Source of the DNA: Tenacibaculum sp. SZ-18
GTDB taxonomy: Bacteria > Bacteroidota > Bacteroidia > Flavobacteriales > Flavobacteriaceae
Direction: 5' to 3'
DNA length: 64,000 nt
Assembly (NCBI RefSeq): GCF_002813915.1
Contig: NZ_CP019335.1
Location: forward strand, 2,711,777 to 2,775,776
Part shown: piece after piece, positions 36,529-45,952 of the stretch
Layout: the number at the start of each line of letters is the position of its first letter
Numbering within the stretch: position 1 is the first letter of the stretch
Program-made: the position numbers and the translations under genes
Notes under the pieces: model-generated
Told to the model about the DNA's origin: nothing
The model's input: the letters and a program-made list of their open reading frames with translations, nothing else
Database searches by the model: none

Positions 36529-37197
36529 ATGAATTGGAAATGGAAAAAAGAAAGTATTCTAAATACCTATGATAAGAATACTGATTGTAAAGAGATTTTT
36601 AAAGCAACTTGCGATGAAATTGGTGAATATTTTTCAAAAAAAGGCTGGAAATATGCTAAATCAAAACCAAAAATCACTTTTAAAAATAAATCAATAAAAT
36701 TTGAGATTTCTTTTTGGTCAAGTAGATCAAATACCCCAGGAGAGTATGTGAATTTGGAAATTATTCCAACTTTCGTTTCTCTAGAATTAATTAAGAAATT
36801 AAAAAACGAAGGAGTTTCTTCTAAAGGATTCATGGGATTCCCAAACTTTTACAGACTATCTGAAAAAGTACCAAAAGGTAAAGAACAAATTATTAAAGTT
36901 TTCGGAGAACCAATAAACAGAGACTCAAGATACAATGAAAATGAAGGGATAATGATTTACAGTAATAATATAAATATTTATAATATTTCAGAAATTGATT
37001 TCCTGAAAATAATTGATTTTATTGAAACTCAAATAACTTCTTGGATTGAATGGTCTGATGACTACCAAAAACTGATTAAATTTTACAACTACTCTCTTTC
37101 CTATAACAAAAAGCAGATGATTGAGAAAAATTTTTTACATTATATGATTATGAAATTTCCGGATAAACAGATTGAAATTTTGAAAACTATACAATAA
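36529..37197 (+). CDS. Hypothetical protein (cassette C33)
   Basis: 222 residues, soluble and basic. N-terminal half: FKATCDEIGEYFSKKGWKYAKS, then KFEISFWSSRSNTPGEYVNLEI, as in small alpha/beta domains of DUF4304 type, though I cannot confirm this. C-terminal third is helical and ends with PDKQIEILKTIQ. Confidence 0.45.
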   Translation: MNWKWKKESILNTYDKNTDCKEIFKATCDEIGEYFSKKGWKYAKSKPKITFKNKSIKFEISFWSSRSNTPGEYVNLEIIPTFVSLELIKKLKNEGVSSKGFMGFPNFYRLSEKVPKGKEQIIKVFGEPINRDSRYNENEGIMIYSNNINIYNISEIDFLKIIDFIETQITSWIEWSDDYQKLIKFYNYSLSYNKKQMIEKNFLHYMIMKFPDKQIEILKTIQ

Positions 37198-37202
37198 TTA
37201 CA

Positions 37203-37337
37203 ATTGCCAACAAGGCGTATAATTAATTGCGGCTGAATTTCCTCGGCGGAAATTCAATCTTATTAATTATCTTTCCGAAAAAACGGAAAAAGACTCGTAT
37301 CCTTTTCCCGCAACTAATCATACACAAACCGTTAACT
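37203..37337 (+). other. attC site of cassette C33
   Basis: 'Type 4' site: R'' ATTGCCAAC pairs with GTTGGCAAT at 36509. Left arm GCGTATAATTAATTGCGG, right arm CGCAACTAATCATACAC; inner TTCCTCGGCGGAA. About 135 bp. Confidence 0.85.
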
Positions 37338-37931
37338 ATCATTGTCGATAATTATGTGAAGTTCTCTTTTTGATAAATCAAAGTAAGTTGCAAAATTGTA
37401 CTTTTCAACAATAATTCCAGCTTCGTCCTTTTTTTAGAGAACTAAACGTTTGATGGTTTGGATTATTTGCCAATCTCATTGTTTCTTGATTGTCGGTTCT
37501 TATTTTGTGTTTGCAACGTCTCTGGCTCGTTCAGATAACTTAGCTTACTTTTTACTTTTGAGTAGAACCTCATCGTATTTTTAGCCAATTATCGCTGAAC
37601 GTTCTGATCCGTTCTTTTTCTAAAAAAAGGCTTATTACAAATCTTAAAATACGCAAACTAAATGCAAGTAAGGCTTGTGACTATTTATCTTTCATTGGCT
37701 GTCAATTGTTCTTGTTTATAAACCTTTAGACTTGCATTCTGTCTCGTTTGCTTTCAGTGTAAAATTTTCTAAACGCTCTGAATTTTGGCTAGTGTTCTCC
37801 AACATTAGTTAACAGCGTGTATAAAAAATTGCTTCTTTCTCTATAAATCAAAAATTATATTTACTTTTAAACCATGAAAAACGAATGAAAAATTGCTACT
37901 AAAATCATCGCAACTTTTCATACACAATTAC
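37331..37931 (+). mobile_element. ORF-less repeat cassette N11
   Basis: 601 bp, R'' at 37806-37813. First N copy after the 15-kb gap. GTCGATAATTATG weakens the first hairpin by one pair. Confidence 0.85.
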
Positions 37932-37948
37932 GTTGTACAACATTTAAA

Positions 37949-38485
37949 ATGACCATCGCAAAAAAAATAATATTCGGAATTTTAATCTTAATCGGACTTT
38001 TTATTGGCTGGATTATTATTGGACTTTTTGCAGAAGATTATAAAGAAAAAAAATTTTATAATATTGAAATTCCAAAAAATCTGACTTTTGAAAAACCAAT
38101 TGAATTTCTAACTAATCAACAATTGGATTCTCTGAAAAAAATCACTGTGAACCAGGAAAAAATTATTGTTATTGGAGATGGATATAGTGGTTACGATTTT
38201 TATATGTACCATAAACCAAAAGAAAAAGGAGAAATTTACATAAAAGCGTTTGAATTGACTCAAAACATACAATTATCGGAATGGAAATTAAGCAATCGGA
38301 CAAATAACAAAATATCGGAATTAAGTAATAATTATAAACTGTACGAGGGAAATACTGTGATTGACGAAGGAACTTTTGAACATTACTATCCTGCTCGATT
38401 TGAATTATGGTTTAAATCCGAAAGTTCTGGAACTGAAAAAAAACTGTGTGAAAAAAATTACGTGATTGATGGTTGGGACAGATAA
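37949..38485 (+). CDS. Membrane-anchored hypothetical protein (cassette C34)
   Basis: 178 residues with one N-terminal helix (IIFGILILIGLFIGWIIIGLF) and a soluble beta-rich domain (IVIGDGYSGYDFYMYHKPKEKG, NYKLYEGNTVIDEG, ARFELWFKSESSG). No family recognised. ATG 17 bases from the crossover. Confidence 0.5.
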   Translation: MTIAKKIIFGILILIGLFIGWIIIGLFAEDYKEKKFYNIEIPKNLTFEKPIEFLTNQQLDSLKKITVNQEKIIVIGDGYSGYDFYMYHKPKEKGEIYIKAFELTQNIQLSEWKLSNRTNNKISELSNNYKLYEGNTVIDEGTFEHYYPARFELWFKSESSGTEKKLCEKNYVIDGWDR

Positions 38486-38490
38486 AAAAC

Positions 38491-38626
38491 GTTGTACAAC
38501 AATGTATAACCGCAATTACGGCGGATTCGACTACGTCCGAATCCACTCGGAATTGCAAGCGTCAGTGCTTAACCGAAAAGCAGTAACTTTAAACCCGTAT
38601 CTGACGGTTATACAATACCGTTATGT
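38491..38626 (+). other. attC site of cassette C34
   Basis: R'' GTTGTACAAC is a perfect palindrome matching the start GTTGTACAAC at 37932. Type 1, about 136 bp. Confidence 0.85.
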
Positions 38627-38659
38627 GCAAATTATGAAAATGAAAACCTCAAAAAATTA

Positions 38660-39259
38660 ATGTTCTTTAGCAAAACGATAAGTGACAATTACGACTTTGA
38701 AAAGGTCTTAAAAAAAGCAAAGTATTATAGAAAATTATCTTTCTATCAATCTTTTGAATTTAGCTTAAACAAATATGATAGTGAAATTCTAAAATTTGAA
38801 AATTTGAAAATTTTAAAAATTCAATTTTCAGATAATATATCTTCTAAGTTACCTGAAAATATTGGAAATTTACAGCATTTAAAAAAATTACATATTCTTA
38901 ACACTTATTTCAAAGAGTTTCCTAAATGGATTTTTAAACTTAAAAAACTGGAAAACTTAATGTTAAGAGGAAATGAAATTGATACAATTCCACCTGAAAT
39001 TAAACTCTTGAAACATTTGAAACATTTCAGGTTTGAAAATACTAATCTGAATAATACACCTATTGAAATAAGGGAATTAAAAAAACTTGAAACTCTATCA
39101 TTTGCTGACAACTTTAAACTAAAAAATTTCAATGAAAGTATAATAAATGGAAACCTTAAAATGTTAGCTTTGACACCAAGTAGTATAGAAAGAAAAGTTA
39201 TCGATAAATTAAAAAAGGAATATCCTAATTTAAAAATTGGAAAAAGATATTTTAAATAA
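38660..39259 (+). CDS. Leucine-rich repeat protein (cassette C35)
   Basis: 199 residues, cytoplasmic. At least five LRR units of the bacterial LPxxIxxLxxLxxLxLxxN type: KLPENIGNLQHLKKLHI, EFPKWIFKLKKLENLMLRGN, TIPPEIKLLKHLKHFRFEN, NTPIEIRELKKLETLSFADN and NFNESIINGNLKMLAL. Probably a protein-binding surface. Partner unknown. Confidence 0.85.
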   Translation: MFFSKTISDNYDFEKVLKKAKYYRKLSFYQSFEFSLNKYDSEILKFENLKILKIQFSDNISSKLPENIGNLQHLKKLHILNTYFKEFPKWIFKLKKLENLMLRGNEIDTIPPEIKLLKHLKHFRFENTNLNNTPIEIRELKKLETLSFADNFKLKNFNESIINGNLKMLALTPSSIERKVIDKLKKEYPNLKIGKRYFK

Positions 39260-39265
39260 AACATC

Positions 39266-39400
39266 TGCACATAACAAAATGTATAGTTAATTGCTTGCGG
39301 ATTTAATCCTTCGGACTAAATCTCGCAAAACCAAAAGTTCACCACTTTTAATTAACTTTACAGCTAAAAAACGCAAATAACAATACACAAAACGTTGCCA
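39266..39400 (+). other. attC site of cassette C35
   Basis: R'' TGCACATAAC pairs with GTTATGTGCA at 38620. Arms ATGTATAGTTAATTGC and CGCAAATAACAATACAC; about 135 bp. Confidence 0.8.
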
Positions 39401-39405
39401 TTAAT

Positions 39406-40086
39406 ATGAAAAAAATACCGTTAATATTGATAATTCTTACTTTTTTTGGTTGTAATCAAAAAGAGAAAAACCTGAATTTAGCAAAAACGGAAACCAAAAC
39501 TGAACTGACCGAGAAAAGTGAAACAATTTTTTGGCTTGATACAATTTCAAATGACAAATTCTTGAAAATTTATTCAACACCCGAAAATGATTGGCAAAAT
39601 CTGACAGCTGAATTTGGAAACGAAAACAAAAAACATAAGATTGACTTAAAAACGGAGGAATATCAAATGCTCGGAATTCCGTTCACAAATCAAATTGAGT
39701 GGATTACAGAAAAAAGTTTTGCTTTGATAAACGGTTGCGGAACGAATTGCAGATATGTATTGATTTTTAATACGGAATCGGAAAAACCAATCGTAATGCC
39801 AATTGAATATTATCCCGAAATAAAATACGCAGATTACAAGACAGACAATCCGAATTTATATATTGCAGTTGAGCAAAACAATGATAATTCGTTAAGTCTA
39901 ATAATTATCGAAACTGATAGCCAAAAAACAGAAAAAGTGAATTTGCCAAAAGATTGGAATCGTGGAATTGGTCAAATCTATGGTATTGTTGACAAAATTG
40001 AAATCAAGAATTCCAAAATTAACATTGTGCAATACCAAGAAAACGGAATAAAAAAGGAACTGAATAAAATATTAACTCTGAAATAA
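39406..40086 (+). CDS. Lipoprotein of unknown function (cassette C36)
   Basis: 226 residues, ATG 12 bases from the crossover. The leader ends FFGCNQK, a lipobox. The mature domain has TIFWLDTISNDKFLKIYST, a CGTNCRYVLIFN pair of cysteines and NNDNSLSLIIIETDSQKTEK. No family recognised. Confidence 0.55.
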   Translation: MKKIPLILIILTFFGCNQKEKNLNLAKTETKTELTEKSETIFWLDTISNDKFLKIYSTPENDWQNLTAEFGNENKKHKIDLKTEEYQMLGIPFTNQIEWITEKSFALINGCGTNCRYVLIFNTESEKPIVMPIEYYPEIKYADYKTDNPNLYIAVEQNNDNSLSLIIIETDSQKTEKVNLPKDWNRGIGQIYGIVDKIEIKNSKINIVQYQENGIKKELNKILTLK

Positions 40087-40090
40087 ATAC

Positions 40091-40223
40091 TACTGGCAAC
40101 AATGGCTATAAGTAATTGCTTGTTCTCGTCTACTTTGGAAATTCCTGCGGAATTTCCAACTCCGTGTGTACTTGCAAAGTTGAGTGCTAACCCACGCAAC
40201 TACTCATAGCCGAACCGTTAACT
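40091..40223 (+). other. attC site of cassette C36
   Basis: Type 3 site, very close to that of C22. R'' TACTGGCAAC matches only the first seven bases of its cassette start (GTTGCCATTAAT), suggesting exchange of the attC or of the 5' end. Confidence 0.75.
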
Positions 40224-40818
40224 ATCATTGTCGAGAATTATGTGAAGTTCTCCTTTTGATAAATCAAAGTCAGTTTCAAAATTGTACTTTTCAACAATAA
40301 TTCCAGCTTCGTCCTTTTTTTAGAGAACTAAACGTTTTATGGTTTGGATCATTTGCCAATCTCATTATTTCTTGATTGTTGGTTCTTGTTTTGTGTTTGA
40401 AAAGTCTCTGGCTCGTTCCGATAACTTAGCTTACTTTTTACTTTTGAGTAGAACCTTATCGTCTTTTTAGCCAATTCTCGCTGAACGTTCTGATCCGTTC
40501 TTTTTCTAAAAAAAGGCTTTTTACAAATCTTAAAATACGCAAACTAAATGCAAGTAAGGCTTGTAACTATTTATCTTTTATTGGCTGACAATTGTGCTTG
40601 TTTGTAAACCTTTAGAGTTGCATTCTGTCTCGTTTGCTTTCAGTATAAAATTTTCAAAACGCTTTGAATTTTGGCTAGTGTTCTCCAACATTAGTTAACA
40701 GCGTGTATAAAAAATTGCTGCATTCTCTATAAATCAAAAATTATATTTACTTTTAAATCATGAAAAACGAATGAAAAATTGCTGCTAAAAATCATCGCAA
40801 CTTTTCATACACAATTAC
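40217..40818 (+). mobile_element. ORF-less repeat cassette N12
   Basis: 602 bp, R'' at 40692-40699. By eye identical to N2 (6424-7025), 34 kb away, with different neighbours. Confidence 0.85.
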
Positions 40819-40835
40819 GTTACCTGCAAGCTGAA

Positions 40836-41423
40836 ATGACGAAAAGTTTAAGAATAATATTTCTGATTTTGATATTAAGTTCCTGTAAAACGGAAACAGG
40901 AAAAAAATCGGTTGAATCAAAACCCGACATTAAAATAGAAATTGAACAGGAGCAGAAAACGGAATTGACCAATTTTACGATAATGGAAATTGACTCGCTT
41001 TTTGACAATGGAATTCTGACTAAAAAATTCTATCCTAATATGTCAGTTTGTGGAGGTGGACTTTACGGATTCTATTACAATGACGAATTGAAATTAATAG
41101 ACTCTAAATATGGTGCTGAATTAGGCTTTTCGAGCAAAAAAATATATTGGAATGGTAATAAAATTTTAAGAATTAAATATAGAGAATATTTCCCAGAGGA
41201 TGGAAAATACTTGAAAAAATATCCTCTTGAGAAATATGAATATGACCCAAGTAAAATGACATATTCTGATACTATTTACGAAACTACTTTTATGAATAAA
41301 TATGAATTTAACAAAATAGCTGATAGCAAAGTAGTTTCAACCATAATAGATTCTTCTCTGATGAAAAGACTGACCGATTGTGGAAAACGAATGAAAACAG
41401 AATTAGAGTCTGTAAATGAATAA
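40836..41423 (+). CDS. Lipoprotein of unknown function (cassette C37)
   Basis: 195 residues from the ATG at 40836. An upstream in-frame ATG at 40779 lies in the N12 attC and is not used here. The leader ends LSSCKTE, a lipobox. The mature domain has CGGGLYGFYYNDELKLIDSKYG and ELGFSSKKIYWNGNKILRI, then a helical C-terminus. No family recognised. Confidence 0.55.
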   Translation: MTKSLRIIFLILILSSCKTETGKKSVESKPDIKIEIEQEQKTELTNFTIMEIDSLFDNGILTKKFYPNMSVCGGGLYGFYYNDELKLIDSKYGAELGFSSKKIYWNGNKILRIKYREYFPEDGKYLKKYPLEKYEYDPSKMTYSDTIYETTFMNKYEFNKIADSKVVSTIIDSSLMKRLTDCGKRMKTELESVNE

Positions 41424-41429
41424 AAGCCA

Positions 41430-41565
41430 GCAGGTAACAATGTATAACCGCAATTACGGCGGATTCGACTACGTCCGAATCCACTCGGAATTGCTAAAGC
41501 CTGTGCTAAACCGAAAAGTCTGCGTATATTAACCCGTAACTGACGGTTATACGAGACCGTTACCA
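41430..41565 (+). other. attC site of cassette C37
   Basis: R'' GCAGGTAAC pairs with GTTACCTGC at 40819. Type 1 palindrome, about 136 bp. Confidence 0.85.
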
Positions 41566-41584
41566 TACATTTAAAAATTGCAAT

Positions 41585-42034
41585 TTGAGATTAATCATTT
41601 ACATATCAATTTTGACCCTTTTATTGGCTAAGTGTTCAAATCCAAAACGAGATTTAATTATTGTGGAAAATGATTATGAAATTGATTTGAGCGAATTAGA
41701 TTCTGTTCGTGAAAATCTGAGAGGGTTTTGGATTCTTGAAGATAAGGTAGACTCTAATGAAATAATATGGTTGGAATTTATTGGTAATAGTAATTCTACA
41801 AGTTGGGAAACCATTCTATATAACAAGGAACATGAAAAAACTAAAACGCTTCACTACTTCACTTCCGCTCCTTTTATAGAACTAACAAAATTTGAGGGGA
41901 AAACTATAATGGAATTTATAAGTTTATCTGGAAATAATACTGTAGAAATTGAAAAATTGACAAAAACAAAGTTGAAAATACATGGAGAAACTTACCTTAA
42001 ACACAAAGGTTATGATTTTCTAAAAAAACAATAA
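41585..42034 (+). CDS. Lipoprotein, lipocalin-like size and shape (cassette C38)
   Basis: 149 residues with a TTG start. The leader ends LLAKCSN, a lipobox. ENLRGFWILEDKVDSNEIIWLEFIG, then FEGKTIMEFISLSGNNTVEIEKLTK, is reminiscent of small lipocalin-like proteins. Fit is weak. Confidence 0.45.
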   Translation: MRLIIYISILTLLLAKCSNPKRDLIIVENDYEIDLSELDSVRENLRGFWILEDKVDSNEIIWLEFIGNSNSTSWETILYNKEHEKTKTLHYFTSAPFIELTKFEGKTIMEFISLSGNNTVEIEKLTKTKLKIHGETYLKHKGYDFLKKQ

Positions 42035-42050
42035 ATTTAAAATTCATAAC

Positions 42051-42187
42051 GTATGGTAACAAAATGTATAATTAATTGCGGCTGAATTTCCTCGGCGGAA
42101 ATTCAATCTTATTAATTATCTTTCCGCTACAACGGAAAACGACTCGCGTCCTTTTCCCGCAAAAAATCATACACAAATACGTTAACT
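42051..42187 (+). other. attC site of cassette C38
   Basis: Type 4 site: R'' GTATGGTAAC pairs with GTTACCATAC at 41559; inner TTCCTCGGCGGAA. About 137 bp. Confidence 0.85.
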
Positions 42188-42781
42188 ATCATTGTCGAGA
42201 ATTATATGAAGTTCTCCTTTTGATAAATCAAAGTCAGTTTCAAAATTGTACTTTTCAACAATAATTCCAGCTTTGCCCTTTTTTTAGAGAACTAAACGTT
42301 TTATGGTTTGGCTCATTTGCTAATCTCCTTATTTATTGATTGTCGGTTCTTGTTTTGTGTTTGCAAAGTCTCTGGCTCGTTCCGATAACTAAGCTTACTT
42401 TTTACTTTTGAGTAGAACCTCATCGTATTTTTAGCCAATTATCGCTGAACGTTCTGATCCGTTCTTTTTCTAAAAAAAGGCTTCATACAAATCTTAAAAT
42501 ACGCAAACTAAATGCAAGTAAGGCTTTTGACTATTTATCTTTTATTGGCTGACAATTGTGCTTGTTTGTAAACCTTTAGTTTTGCATTCTGTCTCGTTTG
42601 CTTTCAGTATAAAATTTTCTAAAGGCTTTGAATTTTGGCTAGTGTTCTCCAACATTAGTTAACAGCGTGTATAAAAAATTGCTTCTTTCTCTATAAATCA
42701 AAAATTATATTTACTTTTAAATCATGAAAAACGAATGAAAAATTGCTACTAAAATCATCGCAACTTTTCATACACAATTAC
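42181..42781 (+). mobile_element. ORF-less repeat cassette N13
   Basis: 601 bp, R'' at 42656-42663. TTATTTATTG and GATAACTAAGC changes stop both the minus-strand and plus-strand candidate frames. Confidence 0.85.
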
Positions 42782-42806
42782 GTTGGCAACAATATAACCC
42801 AAATCA

Positions 42807-43388
42807 ATGGAAGTACTTTTTCACTTCATATTTCAGTTAATTAAAATAGGAATTCTCGCATCAGTTTATTCGTTTATTTTAATTGGAATTCTATTAATTG
42901 TTGGAAAATTTAAACCGAATGATTATCTGAAAAGGGTAAAATCGGAAAAGAAAAAATATTGGTTTTCTTTTGGTTTCTTAATCTCAATCGGGCTTTTCAT
43001 TTTTTCTTTTACTTATTGGGGAAATCACGGACTTGGAGATGGACCAATGATTCCAATTGGACATTGGGAAACGATTGAAAACACGAATTGGAATGAATAC
43101 GGATACCTAAAAGGACAAAAGACCAGCGATGGATATGACATTGAAACCACACGATTCAAAGTTGTAAATGATAAGTTGTGTGGTAATTTAGAAAGTTGGT
43201 TCTATCAATTTCAGAACTCATATTTTGTGTTAAACTTGAAAACGGACAAAATAGTTGAATTCAAAACCGAATCTGAATTTAATGAGTATGCAGAGAATAA
43301 TAAACTACCAAAATCAAATGAACTTTTGAGTTTTGAAGAGAATTATAGAAACCGTTGGGGTGGAATAAGATTTTTTCTTCTGCCATAA
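42807..43388 (+). CDS. Membrane protein of unknown function (cassette C39)
   Basis: 193 residues. Two helices (about 12-33 and 50-68), then a soluble domain (GMxIPIGHWETIENTNW-like segment, DGYDIETTRFKVVNDKLCGN, FYQFQNSYFVLNL). No family recognised. Confidence 0.5.
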   Translation: MEVLFHFIFQLIKIGILASVYSFILIGILLIVGKFKPNDYLKRVKSEKKKYWFSFGFLISIGLFIFSFTYWGNHGLGDGPMIPIGHWETIENTNWNEYGYLKGQKTSDGYDIETTRFKVVNDKLCGNLESWFYQFQNSYFVLNLKTDKIVEFKTESEFNEYAENNKLPKSNELLSFEENYRNRWGGIRFFLLP

Positions 43389-43399
43389 AATAAAAATAC

Positions 43400-43454
43400 T
43401 GTTGCCAACAACACCTAAACTGCATTAAAACGCAGCTTAGCCAAAACGTTGCCC
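43400..43454 (+). other. attC site of cassette C39
   Basis: Type 2 short site, 55 bp. R'' TGTTGCCAAC pairs with GTTGGCAACA at 42782. Confidence 0.9.
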
Positions 43455-43460
43455 ATAATT

Positions 43461-44315
43461 ATGAATAGAATTCTACTATTAATATTATTTATAACTTCTT
43501 TTATTAGTTTTTCACAAGACTTAGTTGACAAACTTAATGGTTTCAGACTAAATCAATTCAGAGATGTTCCTTTGTCTGAATTAAAAGAACCACTGCAGAA
43601 AAAAACTTTTGATGACGGTTTTGAATTTGAATTATATCTTATAAAACCGGACTCTAGTGCATACATGATTTTTGAATATCCTAATTGGGATAAAAACATT
43701 ATTTGGTCAATTCAATTATATGGAGATGATGAAAATATTGATCCTAATTTTAAAGGTTTAAAAATGGGAATGACAAAGGAGAGTGTTATAAAAAACATTG
43801 GACAACCTTCTAAAGTTACAAATGTTGGGGAATACGGAGAAATGTTAGAGTACGATAATTCAAATTATTCATTTGAAATTAATAAACAAAATAGATTGTC
43901 AAGCATTAAAATAAAAGAATTATACTCAAACTTCTTCCCTAAACCAAAAGCTGAAAAAATACCGAGTTTTAGTTCTTTATTAAAAAAACTAAAAGGAGAC
44001 AACCAAGAGATTTCTGAAATTCTATCACCAGGACTTGAGATCTATAAAAATAATGAAACACTTTTTTTTAAACACTCTTGGAAAAACGAAATCGAAAATG
44101 ATTTATCTGGAATCTACTCTCTCATCAGGGAATCCATACTTGAACTTGAAAAAGTTGATACTAAAAACTTAAATGAGTATGAAGAAAATATGAGATTTTC
44201 TCGAAATCAAGACATAAAACATGTTTTGAAATTCAAAAAGCACAAACAAATTCAAGAAATTGTAATGAAATGGGAATTCGGAAAATATTTGATATGGGAA
44301 ATAAAACTAAAATAA
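43461..44315 (+). CDS. Secreted protein of unknown function (cassette C40)
   Basis: 284 residues from the ATG at 43461, 13 bases from the crossover. The signal peptide ends ISFSQDL. Mature part: a beta-rich N-terminal half with FKGLKMGMTKESVIKNIGQPSKV and YDNSNYSFEINKQNRLSSI, a BamE/SmpA-like turn that is often seen in assembly factors (weak). The C-terminal half is helical with beta strands at the end. No firm family. Confidence 0.5.
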   Translation: MNRILLLILFITSFISFSQDLVDKLNGFRLNQFRDVPLSELKEPLQKKTFDDGFEFELYLIKPDSSAYMIFEYPNWDKNIIWSIQLYGDDENIDPNFKGLKMGMTKESVIKNIGQPSKVTNVGEYGEMLEYDNSNYSFEINKQNRLSSIKIKELYSNFFPKPKAEKIPSFSSLLKKLKGDNQEISEILSPGLEIYKNNETLFFKHSWKNEIENDLSGIYSLIRESILELEKVDTKNLNEYEENMRFSRNQDIKHVLKFKKHKQIQEIVMKWEFGKYLIWEIKLK

Positions 44316-44316
44316 C

Positions 44317-44453
44317 TATGGGCAACAAGGCGTATAATTAATTGCGGCTGAATTTCCTCGGCGGAAATTCAATCTTATTAATTATCTTTCCGCAAAATCG
44401 GAAAATGACTCGTGTCCTTTTCCCGCAAAAAATCATACACAAATACGTTAACT
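44317..44453 (+). other. attC site of cassette C40
   Basis: Type 4 site: R'' TATGGGCAAC pairs with GTTGCCCATA at 43448. About 137 bp. Confidence 0.85.
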
Positions 44454-45047
44454 ATCATTGTCGAGAATTATGTGAAGTTCTCCTTTTGATAAATCAAAGT
44501 CAGTTTCAAAATTGTACTTTTCAACAATAATTTCAGCTTCTTCCTTTTTTTAGAGAACTAAACGTTTGATGGTTTGGCTCATTTGCCAATCTCCTAATTT
44601 CTTGATTGTCGGTTCTTGTTTTGTGTTTGAAAAATCTCTGGCTCGTTCCAATAACTTAGCTTACTTTTTACTTTTAAGTAGAACCTCATCGTATTTTTAG
44701 CCAATTCTCGCTGAACGTTCTGATCCGTTCTTTTTCTAAAAAAAGGCTATTTACAACAATCAAATTACGCAAACTAAATGCAAGTAAGGCTTTTGACTAT
44801 TTATCTTTTATTGACTGACAATTGTTCTTGTTTATAAACATCTAGATTTGCATTCTGTCTCGTTTGCTTTCAGTGTAAAATTTTCTAAACGCTTTGAATT
44901 TTGGCTAGTGTTCTCCAACATTAGTTAACAGCGTGTATAAAAAATTGCTTCTTTCTCTATAAATCAAAAATTATATTTACTTTTAAATCATGTAAACGAA
45001 TGAAAAATTGCTACTAAAAATCATCGCAACTTTTCATACACAATTAC
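44447..45047 (+). mobile_element. ORF-less repeat cassette N14
   Basis: 601 bp, R'' at 44922-44929. By eye identical to N3 (7026-7626), 37 kb away. Confidence 0.85.
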
Positions 45048-45142
45048 GTTGTAACCAATTGACGCAAAGATGACGTTAACTTGACGTAATCAGTGAATAT
45101 GTTTCCGATATACATTTGCTGAAACATCAAATATTACGAATA

Positions 45143-45808
45143 ATGGAAACAAAAAATTTAGGACAAAAATTAAAAGAATTAAGAGCAATCAGAGGAATGT
45201 CTCAAGAATATTTGGCAGAAGAGTCAAAAGTAAGTTTAAGAACAATCCAAAGAATTGAGAATAATGAATCCGAACCTACTGGAGAAACAGTTAAAAGAAT
45301 AGCCAATGCTTTAGATGTGCAATTAACAGAACTGACTGGTTCTGATTTAGTCGCTGAAACAAACGATTTAAAAGCAACTATAATATTTCTAAAAAAACAG
45401 CTTTCGAAAACCAACGAAAAATCAGAAATCAAGACGTTTGAAAAATTCATAGCTATTTTACAGAGCCTAAAAGAAAAGGATTTGAGTCCTGAACAAATTG
45501 ATGGAATTGAAAGCTACATTCAATTTCTGGAACTTGAAAAAATACCTTCATTTAGCAACGAAATGTTTAAACAGAAACTGACTAAATTTAAAAAGTACCT
45601 CAAAAACAAATTACATTTCGTTCCAAATAATTATTACACAACTTGGACAGCTAGTTTTGGACTTTCGTTTGCTGCTGGTTTTGCTGTTCAAAATAATTTA
45701 GATAATAGCATTAAGATTGGAGTAGTTTCAGTTGCTTTAGTAATAATTGGAATTGGAATAATAATGGATATTAGAATGAAAAGACAGGAACGTACATTTA
45801 GTTTCTAA
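45143..45808 (+). CDS. XRE-family regulator with C-terminal membrane helices (cassette C41)
   Basis: 221 residues from the ATG at 45143. Residues 5-60 form a Cro/C1-type helix-turn-helix (LGQKLKELRAIRGMSQEYLA, KVSLRTIQRIENNESEPTGE). A helical linker follows, and two hydrophobic helices (about 165-185 and 190-210) end the protein. A membrane-tied regulator is therefore likely. The long leader of 95 bases after the crossover holds several TTG/ATG alternatives and may carry a promoter. Confidence 0.8.
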   Translation: METKNLGQKLKELRAIRGMSQEYLAEESKVSLRTIQRIENNESEPTGETVKRIANALDVQLTELTGSDLVAETNDLKATIIFLKKQLSKTNEKSEIKTFEKFIAILQSLKEKDLSPEQIDGIESYIQFLELEKIPSFSNEMFKQKLTKFKKYLKNKLHFVPNNYYTTWTASFGLSFAAGFAVQNNLDNSIKIGVVSVALVIIGIGIIMDIRMKRQERTFSF

Positions 45809-45815
45809 AACAACT

Positions 45816-45947
45816 GGTTACAACAATGGCTATAAGTAATTGCTTATTCTCACCTACTTCTGAAAATCCGCAAGGATTTTCAGTTTGGTGTGTACTTGCA
45901 AAGTTAACTGCTATCCCACGCAACTACTCATAGCCAAACCGTTACCA
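45816..45947 (+). other. attC site of cassette C41
   Basis: Type 3 site: R'' GGTTACAAC pairs with GTTGTAACC at 45048. About 132 bp. Confidence 0.85.
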
Positions 45948-45952
45948 CACAT

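Noticed and set aside
40779..40835. Upstream in-frame starts for C37 (and at 58848 and 62712 for C54 and C57)
   Set aside because: They fall inside the attC of the preceding N cassette; the downstream ATG gives a normal signal peptide or anchor.
41276..41566. 96-codon minus-strand frame over the C37 gene end and attC
   Set aside because: Runs through a type 1 attC palindrome; similar antisense frames appear at other type 1 sites.
42076..42264. 62-codon plus-strand frame starting MRLNFLGGNSILL, and its twin at 44342-44530
   Set aside because: Both lie across a type 4 attC and the start of an N cassette and are similar only because those DNA elements are repeated.
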